Assembly (NCBI RefSeq): GCF_015832195.1
Contig: NW_024037374.1
Span: forward strand, 4,193,331 to 4,257,330
Direction of reading: 5' to 3'
Source of the DNA: Motacilla alba alba
Lineage: Eukaryota; Chordata; Aves; Passeriformes; Motacillidae
Length of the DNA stretch: 64,000 bases
A program made the position numbers and the translations under genes. Of the stretch, positions 47,008 to 57,089 are shown in pieces (position 1 is the first letter of the stretch; every line of letters starts with the position of its first letter). The notes below the pieces were generated by a model. The model made no database searches and was not told where the DNA came from. It was given only the letters and a program-made list of their open reading frames with translations.

Positions 47008-49526
47008 CTATGGCGGAGGAATACCCTGCACCCAAGGATCACAGAACAGGTCTTCTAATGAGGGCCTGTCCAAGAAGTGCATGGATAAACACCGCCTGAT
47101 CAGATCTTGGCACGCTGCCGAGAGAAACCACAAACTGCCGGTCAGCTAGAGCAGGCTCCTGTCTGCTTTGCCCCACTACTCCCATGCCCAGGCCATTCTG
47201 GATGCGCTCAGAGCTGGGCCTAAACTTTCCCATCAGCTCTTTGCTTTGGAGGAGAGCAGGACGTGGGCCACCTCCTCAGCAGCTGCCAGAGCGCGATACC
47301 CAGGAGCCCGCTGCTGCCTCCCAGCACTGGTATTCCCCCCGTGCGCAGAGAAGAGGATCCACCTTGAGAGAGCCGTGGTGGCAGCGAGAGCTGGCCCCGG
47401 CTGATGTTCCGCCCCCTCCTGAAAGGGTGCTTCCCGCAGACCATCTGGTGCAGCAGGATGCCCAGCGTCCAGATCGTTGCTGCCTCGCCGTGGTACCGGC
47501 CCAAGCGGGTCCATTCCGGGGGACTGTAGGACAGTGTTCCTATGGAATACAGATGGGAGTTCAGCAGGGCGATGCTGCTGCTCCCAGAGCCTGGCCCCAG
47601 CAGCCCTGGCCGTGCGGGGGCTGCATCAGTGGCACACAGGGTGACCACTGCCCTCTCGCCAGCACCTGGGACTCCAAGTGTACAACCTTAGGGTTGCAAA
47701 AGAAGCCAACCGGGTGTCGGAAGAGGGCAGTGGAAGCCCTGGCTAGGCCTGACCATGACGTGCAAAGGAAAAATCCACTCAGTGCTGGGGAAAAAACATG
47801 CCCTTATACTCCCTGCCTGCATTGCATTGGCCCAAAAGTATTATGAAGCCAAGGCAAACAGGGCGAGTGCAGCAGTGGGAGCCCTTCCTCTCGCCCGCAC
47901 TCCAAACGGGCTGGTGCATTGGTGCTGGCTGCACCTCTCTGCTACCCCACCCACGGGGGTTTTTGTCAGGCTGGCTGCCCCAGCCCAGCCCAAGTCCAGG
48001 GCAGAGTGGCTGGCAAAGGCTGCCAGCAGGGCTGCAAGATGCCTCCCCACCCAGCCCGGCTCAAAAGCAAGCCAGCTGGAGGCTCAGTCCCCTGCCTTTG
48101 CCTGGCAGCAAAAGGGAGAATGCCCGCTGCCACAGCCAGCTTGGGCTGGGAGATGTCAGGCCATGAGATGCCAGGAGCGGGAGCACAGCCCTGCGTAGGC
48201 TCACCTGCAAAGTAAGTGTAGGCTGTGTCTTGCAGGTAGGTGCCACAGCCAAAGTCAATCAATTTGGCCTGCCCGCTGGCCAGGTCAACCAGGATGTTCT
48301 CTGGCTTGATGTCGCGGTGCAGGACCCCGCAGCTGGTGCAGTGCCGCACGGCCTCCAGCACCTGGCGGAACAGCTCCCGCGCCACCTCCTCGCACAGGAA
48401 CCCCCGTGCCCGAATGAAACACAGGAGGTCCTGACATTGCTCTGGCCGCTCCAGCACCATCACGATGTTGTTGGGGAGCTCGAGCCACTCCAGCAGCTGC
48501 ACGACACCAGGGAAGCCGGTGGACACCTTGGCCAGCAGCACGATCTCCAGGGGTGCGCTGGTGCCGTCGGGCTGCGGGAGGAGATGCCGTCAGCGGGGGC
48601 CGATGCCGTGCCAGGCCTGGGGAAGCCCTCAGCCAGCCCGGGACGCTCTGCGCCCTGCGCTGGGCCCACGCCCGCTCCCCCTCCAGGCGTCCTGGCGCCT
48701 TCCACCCTGCCGGCCGCCGCCTCATCCCCGCCCGGCACGGCCCGGCTTCTCCCGCTGGCCCCGCTGACTCACCAGCTCGTCCCAGTGCCGGATGCGGTTC
48801 CGCGGCACCCTTTTGATGGCCACCTGCAAGCCAAGGGCAGCAGCGGGCTCAGCTCGCCGCCCGCCCTGCCGAGCCCCAGCCTCCTCCTCCTCCTGCGCCT
48901 CCTCCTCCCCCTCCGCGCCTCCTCCTGCGCCCGCCGCCGGCCCCGCCGCTCACCGGGGCGCCGTCCGAGAGCCGCGTCGCCGAGAAGACGCTGCCGAAGC
49001 CGCCGCGCCCCAGCAGCGAACCCACCCGGTAGCGCTGCAGCAGAGCCTCCTGCGCCTTCCCTGCGGGCGGGACGCGGCTGTCAGCGCTCGGCCCGGGGCC
49101 AGCAACGGCCCCCGAGCGCCCCCCGAGCGCCCCGGGCCGGCCATCCCCCGACGTTCGCTCTTTCGAACGGGACACGGGAGGCTCGGGGCCGGCGGCCGCG
49201 CTGCCGAGCGGCGCAGCTCGGGCCGGGGAAGCCGCAGCCGAGGCGGAGGGAGCGGCCACGCCGCGTGTGTCCTCCGCGGGCTCCGGGAGGGGATGGGGCC
49301 GGGGCCGGAGCCGGGGTCGGGACTGGACCCTGCGTCGGGGCCGGCGCCGGGCTCGGGCCAGGCGGAGCCAAAGGGCGGCGATGCCGCCCCTGCCCCAGGC
49401 GCTGATGCCCGCCCAGCAGCGCCACCGCCAGTACGGCCAGAGCCGGGCGGAGGCGAGACCGCGGCGGGACGGCCGGGGCCGGGGACGGGGCAGCCCCGCC
49501 CGGGGCCGGGGGCGGGCCGGGGGCAT
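47008..49526 (-). CDS. Serine/threonine-protein kinase PIM-1-like
   Basis: Five exons join in phase into one frame of 424 codons plus stop: 49526-48954, 48823-48773, 48571-48205, 47539-47363 and 47114-47008 (573, 51, 367, 177 and 107 bp). Exon 1 codes for an Arg/Pro/Ala-rich N-terminus of about 150 residues, then the start of the kinase domain with the glycine loop GRGGFGSVF. Exon 2 holds the ATP-binding lysine (VAIKRV). Exon 3 has the catalytic loop (HRDIKPEN) and LIDFGCGT. Exon 4 has SPPEW in place of APE and ends near LSLPPRLSQ. Exon 5 codes [20 protein letters not shown] and DPWVQG, then stops at TAG 47008-47010. All key residues are present, so an active kinase is plausible. PIM kinases are short, lack a regulatory domain, and promote survival and growth. 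The long N-terminus is unlike mammalian PIM1, though I recall it in songbird multicopy forms. The start at 49526 is the first ATG in frame after a GC-rich leader; the frame is also open further upstream. Confidence 0.9.
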
Positions 49527-49800
49527 GGCCCGGCCCGGCTGGGGGAGAAGGAGGCGGGGAGAGGAGAGGGACGCCGGAAAACGGACCCCGCGAGAAGGGT
49601 GCCCGGCAGCGGGAAAAGGAGAGAATGAGAATGAGAATGAGAAAGAGAAAGAAGAAGATTGCGTTAGCCAATCTCCTGCTGCTGCCGCCGCTGCCGCCGC
49701 TGCCGCTGCAACTGAAGCCCCGGGGCCGTTTGTCCCCGTGTCCGTTCCCCGCTCGCCCCATGAGCCCCACGGCCGAGCCCCGCGCGCCCGGGGATAGCCC
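48550..49800. promoter_or_regulatory. CpG-rich 5' end of the PIM-1-like gene
   Basis: CpG is dense here, in contrast to the flanks, with GGGGCC and CCGCCC boxes. A CCAAT-type box (AGCCAATC, plus strand) is at about 49665. A purine-rich GAGAATGAGAA repeat lies near 49619-49660. It covers exon 1 and the probable promoter. Confidence 0.6.
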
Positions 49801-50875
49801 CTTAGTCTGTCCAAACACGGCAACTTTGCAGCGTTGAGCCCAGATGCAGAGTCCTGACTCCTGCCCACTGGCAGAGCAATCCCCTCGGTGGCTGCTGTGC
49901 CTTGTCCTTGCTGAGGGTCAAACACTGTCAGGGCACATTCCCTTGCTGCAGGATTCCGACCTGAGCCAAGCACTGCACTTCCATCTCCAGTGTTGCTTTG
50001 CAGAACAAACAGGGGCAGGAAAACTGTGTGTAGCTCATGGTATTTGAGAGTGTCTAAAACTGCCAAGTCACCGATCTGAGAGGTGAGGTGCATTTGAAAT
50101 GAATGGGATGGAGAAGTAGTGCAAGATGGAAAGGGGAGCCTCGAAATCAATGGAGGAAACCATCTTGGATGTTTCTTTCATTCTCATTTCACTTCTGGAA
50201 AGCTGTTTCAGTTTTCCAGGAATCTTCTCCTGTCTGCTCTTCTCAAGAACCTCTCCTGGAGAACAAGGTGGAGCTGCTGTCCCAAGATTTGCCAGCAGCT
50301 GCAGCTTCCCTTGGCTTTCCACACTGCACTGTGTGTGCAGCAGGACTTTTGCAGCAAAGCAGGACAAACGTTTGGAGCAGTTGACATGCCCTTTCTTTTC
50401 CTGGTGGGCTGGGGAGTTGTGCCACTGCTGACGTTTTCATTGTGCCTGCTTGTGCTGGTTTTGGGCAAATTTTGGGAGGAACCCTCCAAAAGGGGTCTGT
50501 CTAGAAAGCAAGTTCAAGCAGCCCCTCTCCCTACTAGTTCAGGAGAAGACTTCCCTCGAGAAAAGTGGAAACAACCTGTTCATTTCACAAGAAAAGTATT
50601 GACAAGCCTGAAAAATGAATAATATTAAATGAAACGTCTCACAGCTCTGAAGAGATGGCAAATTCAGCAAGTCCATTTTGTGGCTTGTAGTTGGCTCACT
50701 CGGTCTCTTCCAAGTCCCTCTGGCGCTGGAATGCAGCGTCCCAGACCTCGGTGGGCCACAGGTGGGAGCTGCCGGTGTTTTTCTGGGTTTTCAGTCCAGA
50801 GCATGTTGAAACAGTTCCAAGAAAAAGCAAAGTCACAGTCTGAGGAACTTCTCTGCCTAAGCTAGCTAAAAACCA
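49800..50875. other. No recognised gene
   Basis: This is upstream of the kinase and has ordinary composition. Several 60-170-codon frames overlap on both strands without splice support or known motifs. I did not find a repeat. Confidence 0.4.
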
Positions 50876-50879
50876 AGTT

Positions 50880-52250
50880 GCTAGACCTGGGCTGTGAAGG
50901 CACCGGGAAATTTCCAAATCTGAGCACTTGCGGTCCCTGCAAACACCAGGTCTGGATGGTGCTGGAGCCAGAGCCTGGAGATTTCCAGCTTTTGGCTTTC
51001 AGTGCCAGTCATTTGCTGGCACTGGGCTTGGGCTGTGCCGGCACCAGGAAGTTTTCAGATCTGGGCGCTGGTGCTGCCAGCAAACAGCAGATCTTGGTCG
51101 TGTCGTTGCCAGCGACAGAAATCTGCCAGACTTGGGCCCTGGCAGAACTGGGAAATTTCTGAATCTGGGCACTGGCAGTGCTGGGAAACTCTGGGTCTGG
51201 GTAGTGACAGAGGCGGCAATGGAAAATTGCCAGATTGTGGCGTTTTTGCCAGAAAATTGCTGCACTTGGGCTGCATGGCTATCGGGAAATTTCTGTATCT
51301 GGGCACTGGCAGTTCCGGGAAGCACCAGATCTGGGCAGTGACAGTCCTGGCACCAGGAAGTTGCTGGGTTTTGTCTTGCTTTGACAGAAAATTGCTGCAC
51401 TTGGGCTGCACCGCAGCCAGGAAATGTCCGGATCTGGGCACAGGCAGTGGCAGCAAACACCAGATCTGCGCGGTGCTGGTGCCAGTAAGAGGACGCTGCC
51501 CTTTGGCTTTGGCTTTGCTTGCCAGAAAATTGCTGCATTTGGGTTGTGCCAGCACTGGGAAGTTGCCAAATGTGGGCACAGGTAGTGCCAGCTAACAGCA
51601 GATCAGGGCAGTGGCGGTGCTGGCACCAGGAAATTGCTGGGTTTTGGCTTTCTGTGCCAGAAAATTGCTGGACTTGGGCTGTGGCGGCAGTGGGAAGTTT
51701 CCATATCTGGGCGCAGGCACAGCAAACAGCAGATCTGGGTAGTGCTGGTGCCACCACCGTGAAGCTGCCGGGTTTTGGCTTTCTTTGCCAGCAAATGGCT
51801 GGACTGGGGCTCTGCCAGCACCGGGAAGTTTTCCGATCCAGGCAATGGCAGTCCAGGTCTGGGCAGTGACAGAGCTGGCAACGGGAAATGGCCAGATTTG
51901 TCTTTCTTTGCCTGAAAAGCGCTGCACTTGGGCTGTGTTGGAACAAGGAAATTTCCAGATCTGGGCACTGGTGGTGGCAGCAAACACCAGATCTGGGCGG
52001 TGCCAGACCCAGAAATGTTGGAAATGAATTTGTAGAGAATTTTTAAGGTTTGATAGAAGCCTTATATAGTACGTATGCAAGTACGTTTCCAAGAAGCTTT
52101 ATATAGTAGGTACAAGTACCAGGAAGTTGCTGGGTTTGGGATTTCTGTGCCAGCAAATTGCTGCACTTGGTCTGTGCCAGAATAGAGAAATATCCAGATC
52201 TGGGAACTGGAAGTGCCAGCAAGCACCACATTTCCGGAAGGACTAGATCT
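50880..52250 (+). repeat. Tandem array of ~122-137-bp units
   Basis: The landmark 'gccagaaaattgctgcact' and variants recurs at about 51251, 51387, 51525, 51657, 51788 and 51908, spaced 136, 138, 132, 131 and 120 bases. Between landmarks each unit has two or three 'gatctgggca', 'gtgccagcaaacacc' and 'gggaaatttcc' blocks, so a shorter ancestral unit is nested inside. The open frames (for example minus 51946-50999, 315 codons) are by-products. One unit resumes at 52110-52250 after a short break. Confidence 0.85.
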
Positions 52251-52299
52251 GAATCCCTCCCTCCCTCCCTTCCTTCCTCTCTTCCTTCCTTCCTGTAAG

Positions 52300-53197
52300 G
52301 CTCTGTCCAAAATTTCTCTCATCTGCCTCACGATCATCGTGAAAAAGGCAGAAACCGGGACCAGCGAAAGAGGATCCTCTTTTGACATGCTGGTTTGGTG
52401 GGAGCGTGCCAGGGTGCTGAGGCCTGGAGCAGAGCTTCTGGCCTGCTGAGCCATTGTTTGCAGGTGTGTTTGCTGTATTGGAACACTGGACCTAGTGAAA
52501 GGAGAAGGGGCACCTTGACCTTTCTTGGCCGGTATCTGCTCTGCGACAATGGCCTGGAGTTTTCCACCCCCAAGCCTGGCTGGACTCTTTTCTGGAATGA
52601 CCTTTTGGTGGTCTCCACAGAAGACCCTTCATCTACTGTACAACCACCGTGACAGATGGACTGAGATGGGAGAAGCCACTCCCTCCAAGACTGAGACATG
52701 AGACCCCTCTATGGAAAAGACTCCTTTTCTCCCCAAGGACTGAAACCTCTAAGCTGGGAGGGGAGGGGGGCAGTGTGTGTGGGGGAGAACAGCTGATCAA
52801 ACGGAGATGTTTGCCTGCAGGTAGTGACTACTGAACCAAGAAAACAATGGCTCTCCCCCACTGCTGAGCAGATGAGATCATAAGACTATTGTGTCTTTTT
52901 CCCCCCTCCTTCCCAACTTTCAATAGAAAATTCTAATAAAAACCCTCGAGTCAGCTAGCTATCTCGAGATCTCCCCAACGTGAAGGCGACTCCTCGACTG
53001 GATTACCACTGGACTGGACCTCGAAAAATTACATCACCTCTACATTGGTAGATATACCTATTCCCTCTCTCTTTTCCTTTCCTTTCCTGCAGGGTTTCTT
53101 TCTTTCTCTCTCTTTCTCTCTCTCTTTTCCCCAATCCCCTCCCATGCATTTTGCTGTGATTATTCAATAAAGTACACTAATTTTGATTGTTACTGCA
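52300..53197 (+). mobile_element. LTR-like segment, plus orientation
   Basis: The stretch has AATAAA at 52934 and again at 53166-53171, a long C/T-rich tract (53060-53135), and an end 'gattgttactgca' that abuts the truncated gag of the minus-strand provirus. The layout resembles the end of a long LTR. Its start is not clear. It is in the opposite direction to the neighbouring provirus and different from that provirus's own LTR, so it belongs to another element. Confidence 0.45.
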
Positions 53198-54606
53198 AAC
53201 CCCCTTGCCGTGTTGGTGTTTTGTACCCTGAGATCAGATAAGATGCATCTTCTTCTCGGAGTTTTTGGAGTTTACGCCTAATATCCCCCATGGACTGTCC
53301 CAAAAATAGATTAATTCGTTGTTGTATCCCTACATCTGATGCAGGGTCTAGTGGTGTATAGAGTCGCATTGCGTTTCTTAGGCGGTCCAGGAACTCTGTG
53401 GGGGATTCTGAGGGTCCCTGTTTAATAGCATATAGAGCTGACCAATTTATAGTTTTAGGCATTGCTCTTTCCACCTCCAATAGAATCCAATCCTGATAGT
53501 TCTTCAGCCTCTGTCTTTCTTCTGGCTGGTTTGGGTTCCAGCCTGGCTCCTGAAGTGGAAAATGTTCCTTTACGTCCACTTGTTGTTGTCTAAAGTGGTC
53601 TGCTACCAGGTCCCCTGCTGTTTTTAGAACCAACTGTTTTTCTGTTTCAGTGAATGCGTCTAATAACAATTGAATATCACCCCAGTCTGGATTGTGCTGC
53701 TTCATAATGTATCTTAGACGTTTAGCAGTGTTTACTGGGTCATTTCGGTAATCTCCCGCAACCCTTTCCCATGCTTCCAAATCAAGGGTGGAGAAAGGCA
53801 CCTTAACCAATCTCTTTCCTCTGCCTGGTATCACGGAAAGGGGCCTGCAGTATTTGCCCTGTGGTTCGGGATGCAACTGGGCTGCTTGGAGGGCTTGGAG
53901 CCGGTGTCTTCTCCAAGGCAGGAGAAGGGGCAGGAGTGGGAGCAGTAGGAGGAATAGGTGGAATAGATGGAACAGGGGGTGCAGGGGGGATAGGTGGGAT
54001 AGATGGAGATGGAACAGGAGGTGCAGGGGGGATAGGTGGAACAGGAGGTGCAGGGGGGATAGGTGGTGTTGATGCCCCTCCCAAGTCTCCACCCCTTTCC
54101 CCCTGCCCTCCCAAGAGAGGGCTACATAGGTTGCCTAGATCTTGTTCTTGTTCCTCTAATGCTGCACGATAAACTTTATCTGTCCTGGTGCGTCTCTGTC
54201 TTATGCTACAGGCTGAGCAGCACCATTTAAGTTCTCCCATTTTGCTTCTGTTTTCCTTTTCAAGAGCCAGACCAAGGGGGTCAGAGGGGGACCTGATACC
54301 ACAGTCCCTTTGCCAATCAGGGTTATTTTGGACAGAGAAGAACATATCACAATAAGAAACCTCTTCCCACTTCCCTTCCCTTCGTAGAAACAGCATTAGC
54401 TGTAACAGGGTATTATATTCCAATGAACCTGTAGGAGGCCATCTTGCCCCCTCCTCTAGGCGACATAATGGCCACCAATCTGAGCAATATTTCATTAAAC
54501 TTTTTTTATTTTCCGTGCCCCCTTTGCCTTCTATTTCTTTCCAGTGTGCTAAGACACACCCTAATGGGCTGGCCTTGGCTACCTCCTTACTCTGTCTCGC
54601 TCCCAT
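53190..54606 (-). pseudogene. ERV gag, gammaretrovirus type, frameshifted and truncated
   Basis: The first frame starts at ATG 54606 with a myristoylation-type start (MGARQSKE). It gives a matrix-like domain, then a long proline-rich repeat (PPIPPAPP units, about 54080-53900), and ends at 53803. A second frame, offset by one and open to 53190, contains the capsid: LVKVPFSTLDLEAW, DPVNTAKRLRYIM, NPDWGDIQLLLDAF and a major-homology-like segment (QGPSESPTEFLDRLRNAMR). The frames must be broken near 53830-53850, just before capsid. The end of capsid and all of nucleocapsid, protease and polymerase are missing, cut by the LTR-like segment at 53197. The capsid pattern is that of the Gag p30 family. 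Confidence 0.85.
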
Positions 54607-54909
54607 TATGTCTTTTAAGGCAAGCTTTGCTTATGAGTCACAGATTAAAACAAAAGAAAACCCTCCTTCTGTTTTGGTTTCTTTTTTGGTTTTGTTTTTC
54701 TTTGGGGTTTTTTTTTGTTTTGTTTTTTAATTTAAAAATTTAATAATAAAAATTCGAATGATAATATCAATAAAAATTTATAGCTAATCAAAAAACAAAA
54801 AGATTGACTAGTCAATCAAATACCCAAATTAAAATATTAATAGCCAAATTAAAATATTCATGTATCAATTAATAGATCATAATTAACCGTTAACTTTTAA
54901 GGGTTCAGT
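54607..54909. other. AT-rich spacer between the leader frame and gag
   Basis: About 300 bases of strongly AT-rich sequence (poly-T with G, AATTAA, ATTAAAATATT) contrast with the GC-rich leader further upstream. It has no open frame of note. Confidence 0.7.
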
Positions 54910-55518
54910 CTAAACCACTGGGGAGAAAAGAAAAAAAATTATATAGTTCTTCTTTTTAACACTGAGGCTGTGCCACTCCTTTATCTTTTCCCAATCTTCT
55001 TCAAAAACATCCTGGGTTTCAGGGATGAGGTGGCTTTTTCCACAGATCAAATTCACTATTTCACACCTTGTCTGTTCAACTCTTGGGTTGTAATAGCTCA
55101 GTAATTCAGGAGTGCATGCACGACACATGGATCGCCGTTTATATGAAATGCAACACCACCTCCTCAGACACTTTAGACATCGGAGGAGAACCCAAGCTGT
55201 GTGCCAGCCTGGCTCCCAGCAAAAGGTTGTCAATCCACCCACGAAACAGGGAATCATCCTTTCCAGACCCCACCTCAAGGGGTTCCTAAGTGCCCGTTCA
55301 ACTGGTGGTTGCTCCCAGTCAAAGGCTAGATAGGAACTTGTTGAACTGCTGTATATTCCTCCCAAAAACACGTTGTCTCTCCCTCCGTCCTCCCGCTCTA
55401 TGACCACCCAGTTCCCTTCTGGGTGCAGGGCCTGACTTGGTTCAAGCTGAAACCACCTGTGTAAAGCCTCTCTGGAAGGCCGGGCTCTCTTGGCCCGGGC
55501 TTCAAGTTCTGCAGCCAC
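54910..55518 (-). CDS. Unknown ERV leader frame between primer-binding site and gag
   Basis: A frame of 203 codons including the stop lies on the same strand as gag and upstream of it. It is protein-like: a charged start (AAELEARAKRARPSREAL), a middle with aromatic and small residues (DNVFLGGIYSSSTSSYLAFD), a cysteine-rich cluster (CLKCLRRWCCISYKRRSMC), then an acidic end (DVFEEDWEKIKEW) and a hydrophobic tail. Cysteine spacing suggests a metal-bound or disulfide-rich fold. The first codon is GTG, a stop lies a few codons upstream, and no ATG occurs before about residue 88. So either the start has mutated, or the frame is entered by splicing at the CCCCACAG acceptor just before it. I do not recognise the family. 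A gene placed before gag is rare; orf-C of the walleye retroviruses is the case I know. It may instead be a captured host or viral gene. Confidence 0.5.
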   Translation of the reverse strand: MAAELEARAKRARPSREALHRWFQLEPSQALHPEGNWVVIEREDGGRDNVFLGGIYSSSTSSYLAFDWEQPPVERALRNPLRWGLERMIPCFVGGLTTFCWEPGWHTAWVLLRCLKCLRRWCCISYKRRSMCRACTPELLSYYNPRVEQTRCEIVNLICGKSHLIPETQDVFEEDWEKIKEWHSLSVKKKNYIIFFLFSPVV

Positions 55519-55722
55519 TGTGGGGATTCACTTCTCCCTTGTTGCAAGAACCAATCAGCAAACCCCGTAACGCAAAGGATCTCCCCCAGAAAAAGCTTTT
55601 AACACTGAGGGCAGTGTTATTGCACAACAAACGCTTGAGCCTTAGTGCAGCCCGGCTTACTGGCTACCTCTAGCCAGTTTCTGCCCCTTACCAACCAGAA
55701 ATGCGGAGCTTGCAAATATTAC

Positions 55723-55870
55723 ACTCCTACCAGCTGCACTCTCAGCTAGCAGAGAGTCTAAAGCAACTCCACACAACTCCTACCAGCTGCACTCTCAGCT
55801 AGCAGAGAGTCTAAAGCAACTCCACACAACTCCTACCAGCTGCACTCTCAGCTAGCAGGGTTTTAAAGCA
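55723..55870 (-). repeat. Three 53-bp tandem repeats in the ERV leader
   Basis: The block 'ctcctaccagctgcactctc' plus 'agctagcagagagtctaaag' and 'caactccacacaa' repeats at exactly 53 bases (landmark at 55741, 55794 and 55847). The third copy is cut short. It lies between the leader frame and the GC-rich part. Confidence 0.93.
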
Positions 55871-55919
55871 ACTTTGCAAAGCTACAGCTTGTGTTGTCAG
55901 CCCTTAGGCGGTTCCTACC

Positions 55920-56340
55920 CTTCAGGGCCCGGTCTGAGCGCCCCCCGTGCCGCGCTCTCGCCGCTGCCCGGCGCCGCAGCCCGGGGCCCCTCGCCGGCGC
56001 TGCTGCCGCGCCTGCGCGCTCCAGCGCCGCCGCACCACGGCCGCACTTCCTAGCAACGCCGCTCCGCGCGCGCGCTCCTTAGCAACGCCGCCGCGCCTGC
56101 GCTCTCCGGCGCCGCCGCACCGTGTCCGCCGCACCGTCCCGCTCGCAGCCGCACGCACACACGAGCACACACGTCTGGGCGGAAGAGAGCAAACCGAAAT
56201 GGGGATTTCTCCCTCCCCGAGCTGCGCTATCAGCTGCGGACCCCCACCGCCGCCGGCTTCACCTCGGCAGGCAGTTTGCTTGCAAGCCCCCTGGGCGAAA
56301 CTAGGCGCAAAGACGTCTCGATGCGACTTACTAGAGCCCA
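55920..56340. promoter_or_regulatory. CpG-rich block within the ERV leader
   Basis: CpG and GC content jump here compared with both sides. It includes two CTAGCAACG/TTAGCAACG motifs (about 56050 and 56079), which resemble half-sites of RFX X-boxes. Such a block is unlike a typical gammaretroviral leader and looks like an acquired host promoter or first exon. The 211-codon frame across it (minus 56557-55922) is Arg/Gly/Ala-rich and probably a composition artefact. Confidence 0.5.
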
Positions 56341-56505
56341 AGCTTAAAAAAGAAATTAATACATACCACTTCTGTCCGCAGTCGCAACGGGCTGTGCTCT
56401 GCTCCCCGCAGTGTACAGCCGAGGCGCAGAGACCCTTCTCGGGAAAAAGCCCCGCCGGCTCCTGAGGGCGTCTGCTCCCAACTGGACCCGCGGGTGAGCA
56501 GAGTA

Positions 56506-56523
56506 GTCCCTTCCTGGTCGCCA
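56506..56523 (-). other. Primer-binding site resembling tRNA-Arg (UCG)
   Basis: On the minus strand the 18 bases TGGCGACCAGGAAGGGAC stand three bases after the LTR end. From memory, the complement of the vertebrate tRNA-Arg(UCG) 3' end is the same but for one base. The position fixes the LTR boundary and the direction of the provirus. Confidence 0.7.
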
Positions 56524-56526
56524 AAA

Positions 56527-57088
56527 TGAAGCGATACGCGGAATAAATAAACTCCACGACCAGATATAGTTAGGAAGTGGGTATGTATGTCAGCGCCCGG
56601 CACAAGTGCAATAGCTCCCGTGAAGACTTGTGCCCCGAGCTTCAGCCTGTCCCACATCTTTATTCACAAAGGTGTTCCATATGCAGTGCACTGCACAACT
56701 TTTCTATGCACATTCAACCCCTGCCCCCGCCTGTCCTCGCCTCGTATGCTAATCAGATCCATGCCCTCCTGGGCATGCGTTCTTTGCTGTGGTGGCCGCA
56801 CGGGGGTCTCTGGTGGTCTTCTGAGGCTGAAGGCTGTGGTTTTCCTCATGGCTGAACTTTTGAACTTCTCTCCTTTGTGCATGCGCTTTTGGTCCCTTGG
56901 TGCTTAGGAGAGTATGTCTGTCAGGCTTAATTAGCTGGGAGACTGAGGAGTTCCTTTATCTGGGCTTTTTGTATCTCTTGGTCTTCTCTGGTATTGTTCC
57001 TTATGTAAGAAACTCCAGAAATTTGCCTTTTCCTATGCCCTTTGTACCATGGTAGAGGTTTCTTAAGTAAGAAGGTTAAAATTCAACA
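56527..57088 (-). mobile_element. 5' LTR of the minus-strand provirus (~562 bp)
   Basis: It starts TGTTGAATTTTAACC at 57088 and ends CGCTTCA at 56527, with TG...CA borders. AATAAA lies near 56660, about 130 bases before the end, leaving an R-U5 part of ordinary length. The primer-binding site follows. No second copy of this LTR occurs in the window, so the provirus lost its 3' end. Confidence 0.75.
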
Positions 57089-57089
57089 C

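Noticed and set aside
48230..49405. 391-codon plus-strand frame
   Set aside because: Antisense shadow of the PIM-like exons in CpG-rich DNA.
50999..51946. 315-codon minus and 197-codon plus frames
   Set aside because: They run through a tandem array; the repeat structure, not coding constraint, keeps them open.
55922..56557. 211-codon minus frame in the ERV leader
   Set aside because: Arg/Gly/Ala-rich product of CpG-dense DNA that overlaps the LTR end and primer-binding site, so it is unlikely to be coding.
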